A DNA stretch of 64,000 nt from Archangiaceae bacterium (GCA_016714225.1 JADJNS010000021.1:62001-126000); one strand, 5' to 3'; positions 32,309 to 41,462 are shown, counted from the stretch's first letter. Notes: generated from the sequence alone by a model not told the origin. A program made the numbers and translations.

Positions 32309-34006
32309 ATGATTCACGTCTTCCTCGCGGCAGTGGCGCTCGGCGCTGAGCCCGCCCTCTCCGCCGAAGTGCCGCTCCCTCCGCCGCCGCCCGGCATGCA
32401 GCTGCTCGCGCCGACGCCGGCGCCGGTGAGCCCCGCGGCCGACGAAGAAGAGGCTCCCGAGGGCCCCAGCGAGGTCGACGAGGTGCGCGCGCTCGAAGAG
32501 GCGACCCTCGAGCCCGCGGCGAAGAGCGACGCGGCGCTGCGCGAGCAGGTGCAGCGGCTCGGCCTGGGCAACGCGCTGCGCGAGCGGCTCGAGCACGCGC
32601 TCGACGAGGCCGAGGCGAGCGGAGAGCCGCTGCCGTTCGCGCTCGACCCGGTCACCGACGTCGCCTCGTTCGACATCTCGCTGGTGAAAGACCGCTACGA
32701 CATACCGGTCGAGATGCAGCCGCTGGTGGCGAAGTACCTGCACTTCTTTCAGCACCAGGGCCGCAAGTGGTTCGTGAAGTGGATGAACCGCTCGACCCGC
32801 TACATACCGATGATGCAGCCGCTGCTGGTCGAGGCGGGGGTGCCCAGAGACACCGTCTACCTGGCGATGATCGAGAGCGGCTTCTCGACCCAGGCGCGGT
32901 CGTGGGCGGCGGCGGTGGGGCCGTGGCAGTTCATCGCCGGCACCGCCGACATGTTCAAGCTGAAGCACGACTTCTGGCTCGACGAGCGCAACGACTTCGT
33001 GAAGGCGACGAAGGCGGCGGCGACGTATCTCTCGAAGCTCTACGCGAACCACGGGCACTGGTACCTGGCCTGGGCCGGCTACAACACCGGCGGAGGCCGC
33101 GTGCGGTGGATGACCGACCGCTACGGCACCAGCGACTTCTGGGCGCTCTCCGAGAAGAAGCCGGGCTTCATGAAAGAGACGAAGCACTACGTGCCCAAGC
33201 TGATCGCCTGCGCGCTGGTGGCCAAGCACCCCGAGGCGTTCGGCTTCAGCCCGACCGAGTTCGAGTTCCAGAAGCCGCTCGAGTACGACGAGGTGGCGCT
33301 CGACACCCAGGTCGACCTCGACGTGCTCGCCCACCTGTCGGGCACCACGCTCGAAGAGATTCGAGAGCTGAACCCCGAGATCAAGCGCTGGTGCACCCCG
33401 CCCGCCTCGGCCAAGGAGCCGTACGTGGTGCGGGTGCCCAGGGGCGCGGCGGCGGCGACGCGCGAGGGCGTGGCGAAGCTCGGCCCTTCAGAGCGGCTCA
33501 ACTTCAAGGTGCACCGCATCGCCAAGGGCGACACGCTCTCACGCATCGCGGCGATGTACTCGAGCGCGTCAGAGGCGATCATGCGGGTGAACGGCATCAA
33601 GTCGGTGCGCTCGCTGCGGCTGGGTAATGATCTGCTGATTCCGGTGCCGAGCGCCGCGGCGCTCAAGTCGGGCCGGCCCGACGCGGCGATCGAGAAGCAG
33701 GTGGCGCGCGCGCGGCGCAGCGGGCTGCAGGCGCGGCCCGAAGACGAGGTGCCGGTGGCGCCCAAGCAGCTGGGCTCGGCGCCGTCGGGAGCGATCTCGA
33801 CCAGCCAGGTCGACGGCAAGACCCGGGTCACCTACGGCATCGCGACCGGCGACTCGCTCTGGAGCATCGCGCAGAAGTTCGACGTCTCGGTCAACGACCT
33901 GAAGAACTGGAACGAGGCGCTGCCGCGAAAGGCGGGGAGCCTGCGCATCGGCACCGCGCTCACCGTCTGGCCGGGGCCCAAGGCCGACCTGAGCGGCGCG
34001 AAGTAG
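32309..34006 (+). CDS. Lytic transglycosylase with two LysM domains (MltD-like)
   Basis: Cuts peptidoglycan glycan strands. 565 aa from ATG 32309, opening with a signal peptide. A Pro/Glu-rich stretch (about 20-90) is followed by the SLT/goose-lysozyme-like domain (about 130-300) with catalytic Glu189 in YLAMIESGFSTQA, then GPWQFIAGTA and LAWAGYNTGGGRV. Two LysM wall-binding domains follow at about 395-450 (VHRIAKGDTLSRIAAMY) and 505-560 (YGIATGDSLWSIAQKF). A TTG at 32285 would add eight residues. A hairpin follows the stop. Confidence 0.95.
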   Translation: MIHVFLAAVALGAEPALSAEVPLPPPPPGMQLLAPTPAPVSPAADEEEAPEGPSEVDEVRALEEATLEPAAKSDAALREQVQRLGLGNALRERLEHALDEAEASGEPLPFALDPVTDVASFDISLVKDRYDIPVEMQPLVAKYLHFFQHQGRKWFVKWMNRSTRYIPMMQPLLVEAGVPRDTVYLAMIESGFSTQARSWAAAVGPWQFIAGTADMFKLKHDFWLDERNDFVKATKAAATYLSKLYANHGHWYLAWAGYNTGGGRVRWMTDRYGTSDFWALSEKKPGFMKETKHYVPKLIACALVAKHPEAFGFSPTEFEFQKPLEYDEVALDTQVDLDVLAHLSGTTLEEIRELNPEIKRWCTPPASAKEPYVVRVPRGAAAATREGVAKLGPSERLNFKVHRIAKGDTLSRIAAMYSSASEAIMRVNGIKSVRSLRLGNDLLIPVPSAAALKSGRPDAAIEKQVARARRSGLQARPEDEVPVAPKQLGSAPSGAISTSQVDGKTRVTYGIATGDSLWSIAQKFDVSVNDLKNWNEALPRKAGSLRIGTALTVWPGPKADLSGAK

Positions 34007-34025
34007 GAGCGCCCGAGAGGCGCTC
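34007..34025 (+). terminator. Hairpin after the lytic transglycosylase
   Basis: Perfect 7-bp stem GAGCGCC / GGCGCTC with a 5-base loop, starting one base after the stop codon. No T run. Confidence 0.5.
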
Positions 34026-34047
34026 AGGGTGAGCCTGTCGAACCCTG
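34021..34047. repeat. Dispersed intergenic repeat, partial copy
   Basis: CGCTCAGGGTGAGCCTGTCG followed by AACCCTG, a sequence style common as dispersed intergenic repeats in high-G+C genomes. It is partly palindromic (CAGGGT / ACCCTG). The CGCTCAGGGT half matches the end of the 34157-34203 element. Confidence 0.5.
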
Positions 34048-34156
34048 ATGTCGCTGGCCGAAGGCTGAGGCGCAGATACTCCATCGTATCGGTGCGCGAC
34101 GCGCTGCTGCTTGGTGCCTGGAGTATGCGTTGCTTCGCGTTCCAGCAGTGACGTCA

Positions 34157-34203
34157 CCCGTTCGACTTCGGCGCGGCGTTCGCCGCGCCTCCGCTCAGGG
34201 TGC
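34157..34203. repeat. Dispersed intergenic repeat with 9-bp stem
   Basis: Runs from CCGTTCGACTTCGGCG to CTCAGGGTG and contains a perfect 9-bp stem GGCGCGGCG / CGCCGCGCC with a two-base spacer (34170-34189). It lies 8 bp beyond the end of the GH43-type gene and could end transcription from either side. The rest of the 34048-34156 gap shows nothing else. Confidence 0.55.
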
Positions 34204-34211
34204 ACGCCTTC

Positions 34212-35890
34212 TCACGGCTTCGGCTGCGAGCGGGTCGACGGGGCGGCGTTCATCTCGGGCCAGCCGTTGGCGAAGGTGACGGGCTCGACCAGCACCACGC
34301 GGCCGGGGCCGCCGCCGATGCTGCTGGCGAGCCACGAGTGAAAGACGTGCACCCAGCCGCCGCGAGGGCCCTCACCACCGAGCCGTGGCCCGGCCCGGCC
34401 CAGTCGCCCTTGCTGAACAACACCGGGTTGTCGGGCGACTTGGTGAACGGGCCGGTCGGTGAGGTCGACCGCGCCACGCCGATGGCGTACGTGGCGTTGC
34501 CGTAATTGTTGGCGCTGTAGAAGAGGTAATAGAAGCCGCCCTCGAAGATCATCCACGGGGCCTCGACCAGCTTCCCCTCCCACGTCTGGTCGTGGTCGAT
34601 GAGATCGGTCACCGCGCCCATCTTGGTGACGCCGTCGGCGGCGAGCTGCTGAATGCGAATCGGCGTGGGGCCGTTCACCGCGTTGCCGTCGCGCTTCCAC
34701 AACAGCCACAGCCGCCCGTCGGGCCCGGTGAACTGGTGCACGTCGATGACGCCCGGGTACGCCTCTTTCACCAGCGGGGTGGCCTTCGCCGTCCACGGGC
34801 CGAGGGGCGTGGTGGCGGTGGCCGCGCCGATGGCGAGCGAGTTGTCGGTGTGGCGGGCGCTGAAATACAGCACGTATCGGTTGTTGCCGACGCGGTGCAT
34901 CTCGGGCGCCCAGAAGTCTCCGGTGGCCCACGCGGGCTTGGTGGCGGCGGTGAAGACCGTGCCCCGCGACGTCCACCGCACCAGGTCGGGCGAGGTGCGA
35001 ATCGGGTAGCCGGGGCCGCCCGAGGTGCAGACCATCACGTAGCCGCCGTCGACGTCGCGCATCACTCCCGGGTCGGGGCACGACACGTCGAGCACCGAGT
35101 TGGCAAAGAGCGCGCCGCACTGCTGATAGCGAAGCGAGTACTCGCAGGCGTTGGTGCCGGTGAAGTGCGGCTGCCAGCCCGGCGTGAGGGTGACGTACGA
35201 CTGCGCGCCGGTGTTGCGGCAGAAGCCGTCAGAGGCCAGCACCCCATCGACGTCGTCGAAGCGCGCGGGGTGATTGGCAGGCGCCAACCAGTTGGTGCCG
35301 TAGCCGATGCGCGAGCGGCACACCCCCGGGTCGCAGCTGCTGTCGAGCGAGATGACGGCGCCCGCGCGGCCGGTGAACGTCGGCTTCCACCCGTTGCTCA
35401 GGGTGGCGACGCTGTTGCCGTTGCCGTCGACGGTGAAGGTGCCGTCCCACGTCACCAGCCCCGGAGCGTCGTCGAAGTCGGTGGTGTGGCCGGCAGGCTT
35501 GAGCCACGAGGTGCCGTAGGTGATGCGGGTGGTGCAGACGACTCCGGCGTCGGGGCGGGCTTCCGCATCGGGAGTCCCCGAGTCGGGTGGGCCCGGCACG
35601 ACTTCTCCCGCGTCGCTGACGCCGGCGTCGCCGAGGCCGGCGTCGTGCTCACCCGGCGTGCCACTGTCGGGCTCGCCGGCGTCGGGCTCGGGCTGACCCG
35701 AGTCGGGCTCACCGGCGTCGCCCGGCTGCATTCCGGCGTCGTGGGGCAGCCCTGAGTCGTGCGGCTCGTCGATGGGCGGCGCCCCACAGGCGACCAGCAG
35801 CGCGACCGCGCATGCTAGGGTCCGCGCGCCAATGCGGCCCCTGCTTCTTCTGCTGCTGACGACTTCCTGCGGAGCGAGCTCAATCACCAT
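34212..35890 (-). pseudogene. Secreted GH43-type glycosidase lipoprotein, frameshifted near its end
   Basis: Lipoprotein signal (ALLVAC) and an Asp/Ser/Gly/Pro stalk, then two copies of a ~62-residue module (YGTSWLKPAGH and YGTNWLAPANH, each with FDD and GWxPxFTG). The GH43 domain has the expected acids: CPDPGVM (base), VIDVHQF (modulator) and VEAPWM (acid). Just after GPGHGSVV the frame is lost; the other frame resumes GGWVHVFHSWLASS and PVTFANGWPEMN, the usual GH43 ending, up to 34212. One added C near 34373 restores it. The start is unclear: ATG 35890 or GTG 35887 overlap the divergent gene; no ATG/GTG/TTG lies nearer the signal. Likely substrate: arabinan- or xylan-type glycans (family inference). 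Confidence 0.8.
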
Positions 35891-36230
35891 CGCGATGATT
35901 GAACAGAACAACTCCGGACAAAATGGGTCGGCCACCCTGGGTGACACCCCAGAGGGACTGCAGATCGAGGTGCACATCAAGCGCTCGTCGGTGACCGGGT
36001 CGCAGACCTCGCACATTCACGAGGGGCGGTGCGACAACGTGGGCGCCATCACTGCGGGACTACGGCCGATCTCGATGAAGGAGCAGGACCCCAACTTCGA
36101 CGGCGACGACATCGTCTTCAAGACGACCCTCAACACCACGCTGCAGAAGGTGAGAGACCACAACCACGTGATCAACGTGCACGACGCGCGTGAGAACTCG
36201 CTCTACGTCTCGTGCGGAGAGATCGACTGA
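35832..36230 (+). CDS. Small lipoprotein, CHRD/Cu-Zn SOD-like
   Basis: 132 aa. Signal and lipobox (LLLLTTSC, Cys13). The mature part has the His pattern of small SOD-like/CHRD proteins: SHIHEGRCDNVGAI, then HNHVINVHDA and a terminal YVSCGEID, with two cysteines placed for a disulfide. Metal binding and dismutase activity cannot be judged from this; many relatives are not active. Its end overlaps the SDR start by one base (TGATG), so the two are coupled. Its start lies inside the 5' end of the divergent GH43-type gene if that one starts at 35890. Confidence 0.72.
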   Translation: MRPLLLLLLTTSCGASSITIAMIEQNNSGQNGSATLGDTPEGLQIEVHIKRSSVTGSQTSHIHEGRCDNVGAITAGLRPISMKEQDPNFDGDDIVFKTTLNTTLQKVRDHNHVINVHDARENSLYVSCGEID

Positions 36231-36973
36231 TGGACTACCGGAACGCGCTGGTCACCGGAGCGTCGAGCGGCATCGGGCGCGGCCTGGCGGCCTGGCTGGC
36301 GAAGCGCGGGGTGAAGGTGTGGGCGGCGGCGCGCCGGCTCGAGAACCTCGAGCAGCTGAAAGCCGAGGCCTCAGACCTCATCGTTCCGATGAAGCTCGAC
36401 TGTGCGAAGGGCGAGGCCACCGAAGCGGCGGTGCGGGCGCTCGACGCCGAGTGCGGCGGGCTCGACCTGGTGGTGGCGAATGCAGGCGTGGCGGTCGAGA
36501 ACAAGCCCAAGCGCCTCGACTGGAAGGCCATCGAGAACATGCTGCAGGTGAACGTCATCGGCGCGACCGCGACCCTGTGCGGCGCGCTGCCGGGCATGCT
36601 GCAGCGCAACCGCGGCCACCTGGTGGGCATCAGCTCGATCGCCGCGTTCGGCGGGCTGCCCCGGCTGGGCGGCTACGCGGGAACCAAGGCCTACCTGATG
36701 ACGTTTCTGCAGGGGCTGCGGCTCGACCTGAAGGGCACCGGGGTCATCGTCTCGAGCATTCACCCCGGGTACGTGAAGTCGGAGATGACCTCGACCCACA
36801 AGAAGGCTCCGCCGTTCTTGATGGAGACCGATGACGCGGTCGAGACCATCGGCGCGGCCATCTACCGGGGCGCCGAGAGCGTGGTGTTCCCCTGGCAGAT
36901 GAGTCTGGGCATGCGCACGCTGGCCTCGCTGCCGCGGCCGCTGTACGAGGCCGCGGCGCGCAAGTTGCGCTAG
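36230..36973 (+). CDS. Short-chain dehydrogenase/reductase
   Basis: 247-aa Rossmann-fold oxidoreductase. NAD(P)-binding TGASSGIG (10-17), NAG (near 90), catalytic Ser near 135 and YxxxK (YAGTK, near 149-153). The dehydrogenase substrate is unknown. ATG 36230 overlaps the stop of the SOD-like lipoprotein gene; an in-frame start 18 bp upstream is less likely. Confidence 0.93.
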   Translation: MDYRNALVTGASSGIGRGLAAWLAKRGVKVWAAARRLENLEQLKAEASDLIVPMKLDCAKGEATEAAVRALDAECGGLDLVVANAGVAVENKPKRLDWKAIENMLQVNVIGATATLCGALPGMLQRNRGHLVGISSIAAFGGLPRLGGYAGTKAYLMTFLQGLRLDLKGTGVIVSSIHPGYVKSEMTSTHKKAPPFLMETDDAVETIGAAIYRGAESVVFPWQMSLGMRTLASLPRPLYEAAARKLR

Positions 36974-36986
36974 GCTGAGCGGTCAC

Positions 36987-38807
36987 ATGCCCGACGGAGT
37001 CGAAAGAGGCGGGGGCAACGACAATGACGGCGATCAGCAGCGTCACGTCGAGACGGTGATCAGGTCTGGGGACGAAGAGGTGCGCAACGCCGACTCGCTG
37101 CTGCTCACCGGCGGTGAGCGCGCCGCTCCCCAGCTCAACGCGCTGTCACCTTCGGCGGCCGCCACCCCGGGCTCGCTCTCGGTGTCGGTGAGCGGCAACG
37201 CGATGAAGGACCCGGTGATCGGCACCACCGTCAACGGCTACGTGGTGCGCGGCAAGCTGGGCGCCGGCGGCATGGGCATCGTGTACTCGGGCGATCACCC
37301 GGTGATCGGCAAGCGCGCCGCCATCAAGGTGCTGCGGCCCGAGATCGCCGAGAACGAAGAGCAGGTGAAGCGCCTGGTGTCTGAAGCGCGCGCGGTCAAC
37401 GCGGTCGGCCACCGCGGCATCATCGACGTGTTCGGCTACGACACCCTGCCCGACGGGCGGCAGTGCATCGTCATGGAGTACCTCGACGGCGAGCCGCTCT
37501 CGGACATGGTCACGCGCAACCGTCGAGAGCAGCGCGTGATGCCGATTCCGCAGGTGATGGTGGTGCTCGAGGAGATTCTCTCGGCCCTCGGCGCCGCGCA
37601 CACGGCGGGGGTGATTCACCGCGACCTGAAGCCGTCGAACATCTTCCTCTGCAAGCAGCGCGACGGCATGAGCTACGTGAAGCTGCTCGACTTCGGCATC
37701 GCGAAGCTCGGCGTGCTGGGCTCGACGCCGCAGACCCGGGCCTCGATGCTGGTGGGCACGCCGTCGTACATGGCGCCCGAGCAGGCGCGCGGCGGCCACG
37801 TCACCCCGGCGATGGACCTGTACGCCGTGGGCATCATCGCCTTCGAGATGCTGACCGGCGAGCTGCCCTTCACCGGCGAGTCGGTGGTCGAGGTGCTGAT
37901 GAAGCACGCCGAAGTGCCGGCGCCCAAGCCGTCGTCGATTCTGATGAGCATTCCCGACGACCTCGACGAGCTGGTCGGCAAGCTGCTCGCCAAAGATCCG
38001 AAAGACCGCTACCAGAGCGCCGACGAGGTTCGCGACTTCGTCACCCGTGTTCGCAAGAGCCTGTCGGAATCGACGGCGAGATCGATCGGCCTCTCCATCG
38101 GCCGCAGCATTCCGCAGTCGGGCACCCACCCCGGCACCGCGGCCTCGCCCTCGGGGGTGCCCGCCGAGCGCAGCGCGCCCTCCCCTCAAGAGACCCGAAT
38201 TCAGGCGCCGAACCCCGGCCCGGTGCCGGCGCCGTCGCGCGCCGCCGAGGTGGCCCAGACCCTGGCGGTGCCCGAGAGCCTGCGCCCGCGACACGAGCCG
38301 CAGAAGGGCGCGCCCAAGGGGCTCGCGCTCGGGCTGGTCGGCCTGGTGCTCGGCCTCGCCGCGCTGGGGCTCGCGCTGATGAACCGGCCCACGGTGGTGC
38401 AGCAGGCGCCCACTGCTCTGCCTGCGCCGGTGGCGAAGGCCGAGCCGCCACCTGAGCCTGCTCCTGCTCCTGCTCCTGAGCCGGTGAAGGTCGCCGAGCC
38501 CGCGCCGGAGCCGGTGAAGGCTGAGCCCGCTGCTGCGCCGGTGAAGCCCGAGCCGGTGAAGGTGGCTGCTCCTGCGCCGGCGCCGAAGCCGGTGGCGGCA
38601 CCCAAAGCGAAGGGCGACAAGCTGCTGGCCCGCCTTCTCTCGCTCGAGAAGCAGAGTGAAGCGAAGCCCGACGCGCTCTCGACCGTCGACAAGAAGATTC
38701 TCGGCAAGTACGTCGAGGCGCTGAAGGCGGGCACGGTGAAGCCCGAGCAGCGCGACCAGGCCGAGGGGTTCGCCAACAAGATCGAGGCGGACCTCAAAGG
38801 TCAGTAG
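36987..38807 (+). CDS. Ser/Thr protein kinase with membrane helix and Pro/Ala/Glu-rich tail
   Basis: 606 aa. Residues 1-75 are a disordered acidic/Ser-rich lead. The kinase domain (about 80-350) has GKLGAGGMGIVY, the VAIK-type lysine (AAIKVLRPE), the catalytic loop HRDLKPSN (about 211-218) and DFG (about 233-235), all intact. A linker is followed by one membrane helix (about 446-466, GLALGLVGLVLGLAALGLAL). Outside lie a repetitive PAPEPVK stretch and a small helical end (about 545-606). No PEGA or other known sensor domain. It starts 13 bp after the SDR gene. Confidence 0.92.
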   Translation: MPDGVERGGGNDNDGDQQRHVETVIRSGDEEVRNADSLLLTGGERAAPQLNALSPSAAATPGSLSVSVSGNAMKDPVIGTTVNGYVVRGKLGAGGMGIVYSGDHPVIGKRAAIKVLRPEIAENEEQVKRLVSEARAVNAVGHRGIIDVFGYDTLPDGRQCIVMEYLDGEPLSDMVTRNRREQRVMPIPQVMVVLEEILSALGAAHTAGVIHRDLKPSNIFLCKQRDGMSYVKLLDFGIAKLGVLGSTPQTRASMLVGTPSYMAPEQARGGHVTPAMDLYAVGIIAFEMLTGELPFTGESVVEVLMKHAEVPAPKPSSILMSIPDDLDELVGKLLAKDPKDRYQSADEVRDFVTRVRKSLSESTARSIGLSIGRSIPQSGTHPGTAASPSGVPAERSAPSPQETRIQAPNPGPVPAPSRAAEVAQTLAVPESLRPRHEPQKGAPKGLALGLVGLVLGLAALGLALMNRPTVVQQAPTALPAPVAKAEPPPEPAPAPAPEPVKVAEPAPEPVKAEPAAAPVKPEPVKVAAPAPAPKPVAAPKAKGDKLLARLLSLEKQSEAKPDALSTVDKKILGKYVEALKAGTVKPEQRDQAEGFANKIEADLKGQ

Positions 38808-38822
38808 CGCTACGCTCGCTGC

Positions 38823-39737
38823 ATGCTCGCACTGACGTTGGCCATCTCACTGCAGCTCGGCGCAGCAGAGGCGCGCCCTGAAGCGTGGGTGGTGGTCTCG
38901 CGGCGCTCGGGCGTCGCGAAGCCGCAGGCGCTCGAGCTGGCGCGCAACTTCGCGGCGGCGCTCAACGAGCGCGGCGTGCCCACCCCGACTCCGGTGGACG
39001 ACGCGTCGAGCTGCAACGCCAAGGTGCCCTGCCTGGTCGACCTCGCGCAGAAGAAGGGCGTGGCGGTGCTGGTGACGCTCGAAGCCGGCAGCGCGCTCGA
39101 CGACCTGGTGCTGCACGTCGAAGCGCTCAGCGTCGAAGAGTTCGGCAAGAAGATGTCGACCTTCGACTTCACCGGCTCGCCGAAAGAGCTGCAGACCGGC
39201 CTCAAGGACAAGGTCGAAGAGTTCTTCGCCCCCGCGGTGCGCAACGTGCTCGGGCTGGCGACGCCGGCCGTGGCCAGGGCGAACCCGCCGCCCGAAGAGC
39301 CCAAGCCCGCGAAGGCGGTAGAGCCCCCGCCGGCGCCCGTCGAGTCGAAGCCGGTGGTGGCGGCCGCGACGGTGACCGAGTCGTCGTCGGCCTCGGGCAT
39401 GTCGACCACCCGCGTGGTGGGCCTGGTGGCGATGGGCGTGGGCGCGGCGCTGCTCATCACCGCGGCCGGCTTCGGCATCAAGACGCTCGGCACCGACGGC
39501 GAGCGCAAGGGCCTGTGCCCCCCAGGCATGCCCTGCACCGACCCGAAGGCGTACTCGCTCTACAGCTCGGCGGGCAGCACCCAGAGCGCCGGCGTGGGGC
39601 TGCTGGTCGCGGGTCTGGTGGTGGCCGCCGCGGGCGTGGCGGCCTTCGTGATGGACTTCGGCGGTGGCAGCTCGGCGACCGTCGCGCCCTCGGCGTCGAG
39701 CGACGTCATGGGCTTCGCGCTGGTCGGGAAGTTCTAG
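38823..39737 (+). CDS. Exported hypothetical protein with two C-terminal membrane helices
   Basis: 304 aa. A signal peptide is followed by a folded domain of about 130 residues (WVVVSRRSGVAKPQALELAR, CNAKVPCLVDLAQKKGVAVL) with a Cys pair. A Pro/Glu-rich linker (about 155-185) leads to two hydrophobic helices (VVGLVAMGVGAALLITAAGF; GVGLLVAGLVVAAAGVAAFV). The same plan (exported domain, linker, two helices, hydrophobic end) occurs in the 14376 PEGA gene. No family named. It starts 15 bp after the kinase, so it may be a partner or target. Confidence 0.72.
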   Translation: MLALTLAISLQLGAAEARPEAWVVVSRRSGVAKPQALELARNFAAALNERGVPTPTPVDDASSCNAKVPCLVDLAQKKGVAVLVTLEAGSALDDLVLHVEALSVEEFGKKMSTFDFTGSPKELQTGLKDKVEEFFAPAVRNVLGLATPAVARANPPPEEPKPAKAVEPPPAPVESKPVVAAATVTESSSASGMSTTRVVGLVAMGVGAALLITAAGFGIKTLGTDGERKGLCPPGMPCTDPKAYSLYSSAGSTQSAGVGLLVAGLVVAAAGVAAFVMDFGGGSSATVAPSASSDVMGFALVGKF

Positions 39738-41077
39738 AGCGCCTTCACGTCGCGCGAGGTCAGCACGATGAAGCGCGCGCCGAGCGCGACTGCCACGGCG
39801 ATGAGCCCCGCGCACAGGCCCCACCACAGCCCGACGACGCCCAGGTGCAGGCGAATGCCCAGGAGCACCGAGATGGGCAGGCCAAAGGCGTAGTACCCCA
39901 GCACGTTGGCCCAGAACGAGAAGCGGGTGTCGCCGGCTCCGCGCAGCGCTCCGGCGGCCACGGCCTGAATGCCGTCGAACACCTGAAACACCGCGGTCAC
40001 CGCGAACAGCCCCACCACCACCTCGAGCACGTCGGGGCGGTCGCTCATCACCTGCGCCGGCAGCGTGGGGAAGGCGAAGAAGAACACCGCCGAGGTCGAC
40101 ATGATCGCCATGCCCATCAACATCGCAGTGAGGCCGGCGCGGCGGGCTCCCGGGGTGTCGCCTGCGCCGACTGCCCACCCCACCCGCACGGCCGAGGCCG
40201 CGCCGACTCCCACGGCGAGGCAGAACGAGAAGCTCGCCCAGGTGATGGCGATCTGATGGGCGGCGATGCTGGTCTCGCCCATGGTGCCGGCGATGACTCC
40301 CGCCGCCGAGAACGCGGCCACCTCGGCGAACATCTGCAGGCCGATCGGCACGCCCACCGCCAGGGTCTTCTTCGCCGCCTGGCGGTCGAAGGCGCGCTGC
40401 GTGCCTTCGGGAGCGGGGCCCAGCGCGCTCAGCACGATGCCGAGCTGCAACACGCCGCTCGCCACGGTCGCCAGCGCCGCGCCCTGAACGCCCAGGTGCA
40501 GCTCGAGCACCAGGAACCAGCACAGCGCGAAGTTGAGCAGGTTCGCCGCGCCGACCGCGAGGTACAGCACGTGGGTGCGGCCGATGCTCTGCAGCCAGCA
40601 GCGCGCCACGATGAACAGCAGCACCGTGACCAGCTGCGGCAGCCGCCACACCGCGTACAGCCAGGTCTGGTGGGCGAGGCCCGGCTCGACTCCGAAGCGC
40701 GGGAGCAGGAGCGGAGTGAGCGCGATGGGCAGGGCCAGCACCGCGCTGGTGATGAGCGCCAGCCAGACGCCCTGCCAGAAGAGGGTGCGGGCTTTGTCTC
40801 GGCGGTGGGCTCCGAGGGATTGGGAGATGAGCGGGTCGAGCGCCATCATCACGCCCATGCCGAGCACGCTGATGGACATGAAGACGCCGTTGCCCAGGCC
40901 GACGGCGCCCTGGGCTTGCGCGCCCACCCGGCCCACCACTGCGGTGTCGACGACGCCGAAGAGCGCTTGACCGGCTTGGGCGAGGGCGAGCGGCCAGCCG
41001 AGGCGGAAGAGCTGGCGGGCTTCTTCGGTGAAGCTCGAGGTGCGGGGTTGGGTGGGGAGTGCGGCGGCGGCTTCCAT
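39734..41077 (-). CDS. MATE-family efflux transporter
   Basis: 447 aa with about 12 membrane segments in two halves. The family pattern is clear: QAGQALFGVVDTAVVGRVG, AVGLGNGVFMSISVLGMGVM, then IAAHQIAITWASFSFC in the second half. It exports cationic drugs or metabolites in exchange for Na+ or H+. The end overlaps the convergent 38823 gene by four bases. Upstream of the ATG at 41077 lies the repeat-filled gap. Confidence 0.94.
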   Translation of the reverse strand: MEAAAALPTQPRTSSFTEEARQLFRLGWPLALAQAGQALFGVVDTAVVGRVGAQAQGAVGLGNGVFMSISVLGMGVMMALDPLISQSLGAHRRDKARTLFWQGVWLALITSAVLALPIALTPLLLPRFGVEPGLAHQTWLYAVWRLPQLVTVLLFIVARCWLQSIGRTHVLYLAVGAANLLNFALCWFLVLELHLGVQGAALATVASGVLQLGIVLSALGPAPEGTQRAFDRQAAKKTLAVGVPIGLQMFAEVAAFSAAGVIAGTMGETSIAAHQIAITWASFSFCLAVGVGAASAVRVGWAVGAGDTPGARRAGLTAMLMGMAIMSTSAVFFFAFPTLPAQVMSDRPDVLEVVVGLFAVTAVFQVFDGIQAVAAGALRGAGDTRFSFWANVLGYYAFGLPISVLLGIRLHLGVVGLWWGLCAGLIAVAVALGARFIVLTSRDVKAL

Positions 41078-41123
41078 GCGGGGGCGTGACGCTTAGCGGG
41101 AGTGCAACCGGACGGATAGGGGT

Positions 41124-41231
41124 GGTTGGCGCGGGGGTTGGCGCGTGGGTTGGCGCGTGGGGTGGCGCGTGGGGTGGCGCGTGGGTTGGCGCGTGGGTTG
41201 GCGCGTGGGTTGGCGCGTGGGTTGGCGCGGA
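41124..41231. repeat. Nine-unit 12-bp tandem repeat
   Basis: Nine consecutive 12-bp units of GGTTGGCGCGTG; units four and five read GGGTGGCGCGTG, the first ends GGG and the last GGA. It sits in the 385-bp gap between the divergent MATE and 41463 genes. Twelve bp equals four codons, so frames through it stay open on both strands without meaning. Confidence 0.95.
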
Positions 41232-41323
41232 GGTGCCTTTCGAGCTTGGCGCGCGAGAGCCGGGCGGATGCTGGCCCGGCAGGGTCAGGGCAAGGGTTGC
41301 CACGGCACGGGCAGGTGAGGATC

Positions 41324-41434
41324 GGGGTTGGGGTTGGGTTGGGTTGGGGTTGGGGTTGGGTTGGGTTGGGGTTGGGGTTGGGGTTGGGGTTGGGGTTGGG
41401 GTTGGGGTGGGGGTTGGGGTGGGGGTTGGGGTTG
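41324..41434. repeat. G-rich telomere-like repeat (GGGGTT/GGGTT)
   Basis: About 110 bases of GGGGTT mixed with GGGTT, ending in GGGGTGGGGGTT variants. Every run has three to five Gs with 1-2 base spacers, so the plus strand is an ideal G-quadruplex former. It ends 28 bp before the GTG start of the 41463 gene. Confidence 0.95.
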
Positions 41435-41462
41435 CGGTTCGCGTTGGACTTGGGTGGCGTGA

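Noticed and set aside
41124..41434. CRISPR array or chromosome-end telomere
   Set aside because: Units are directly tandem without spacers, no cas gene is near, and normal genes continue on both sides, so neither applies.
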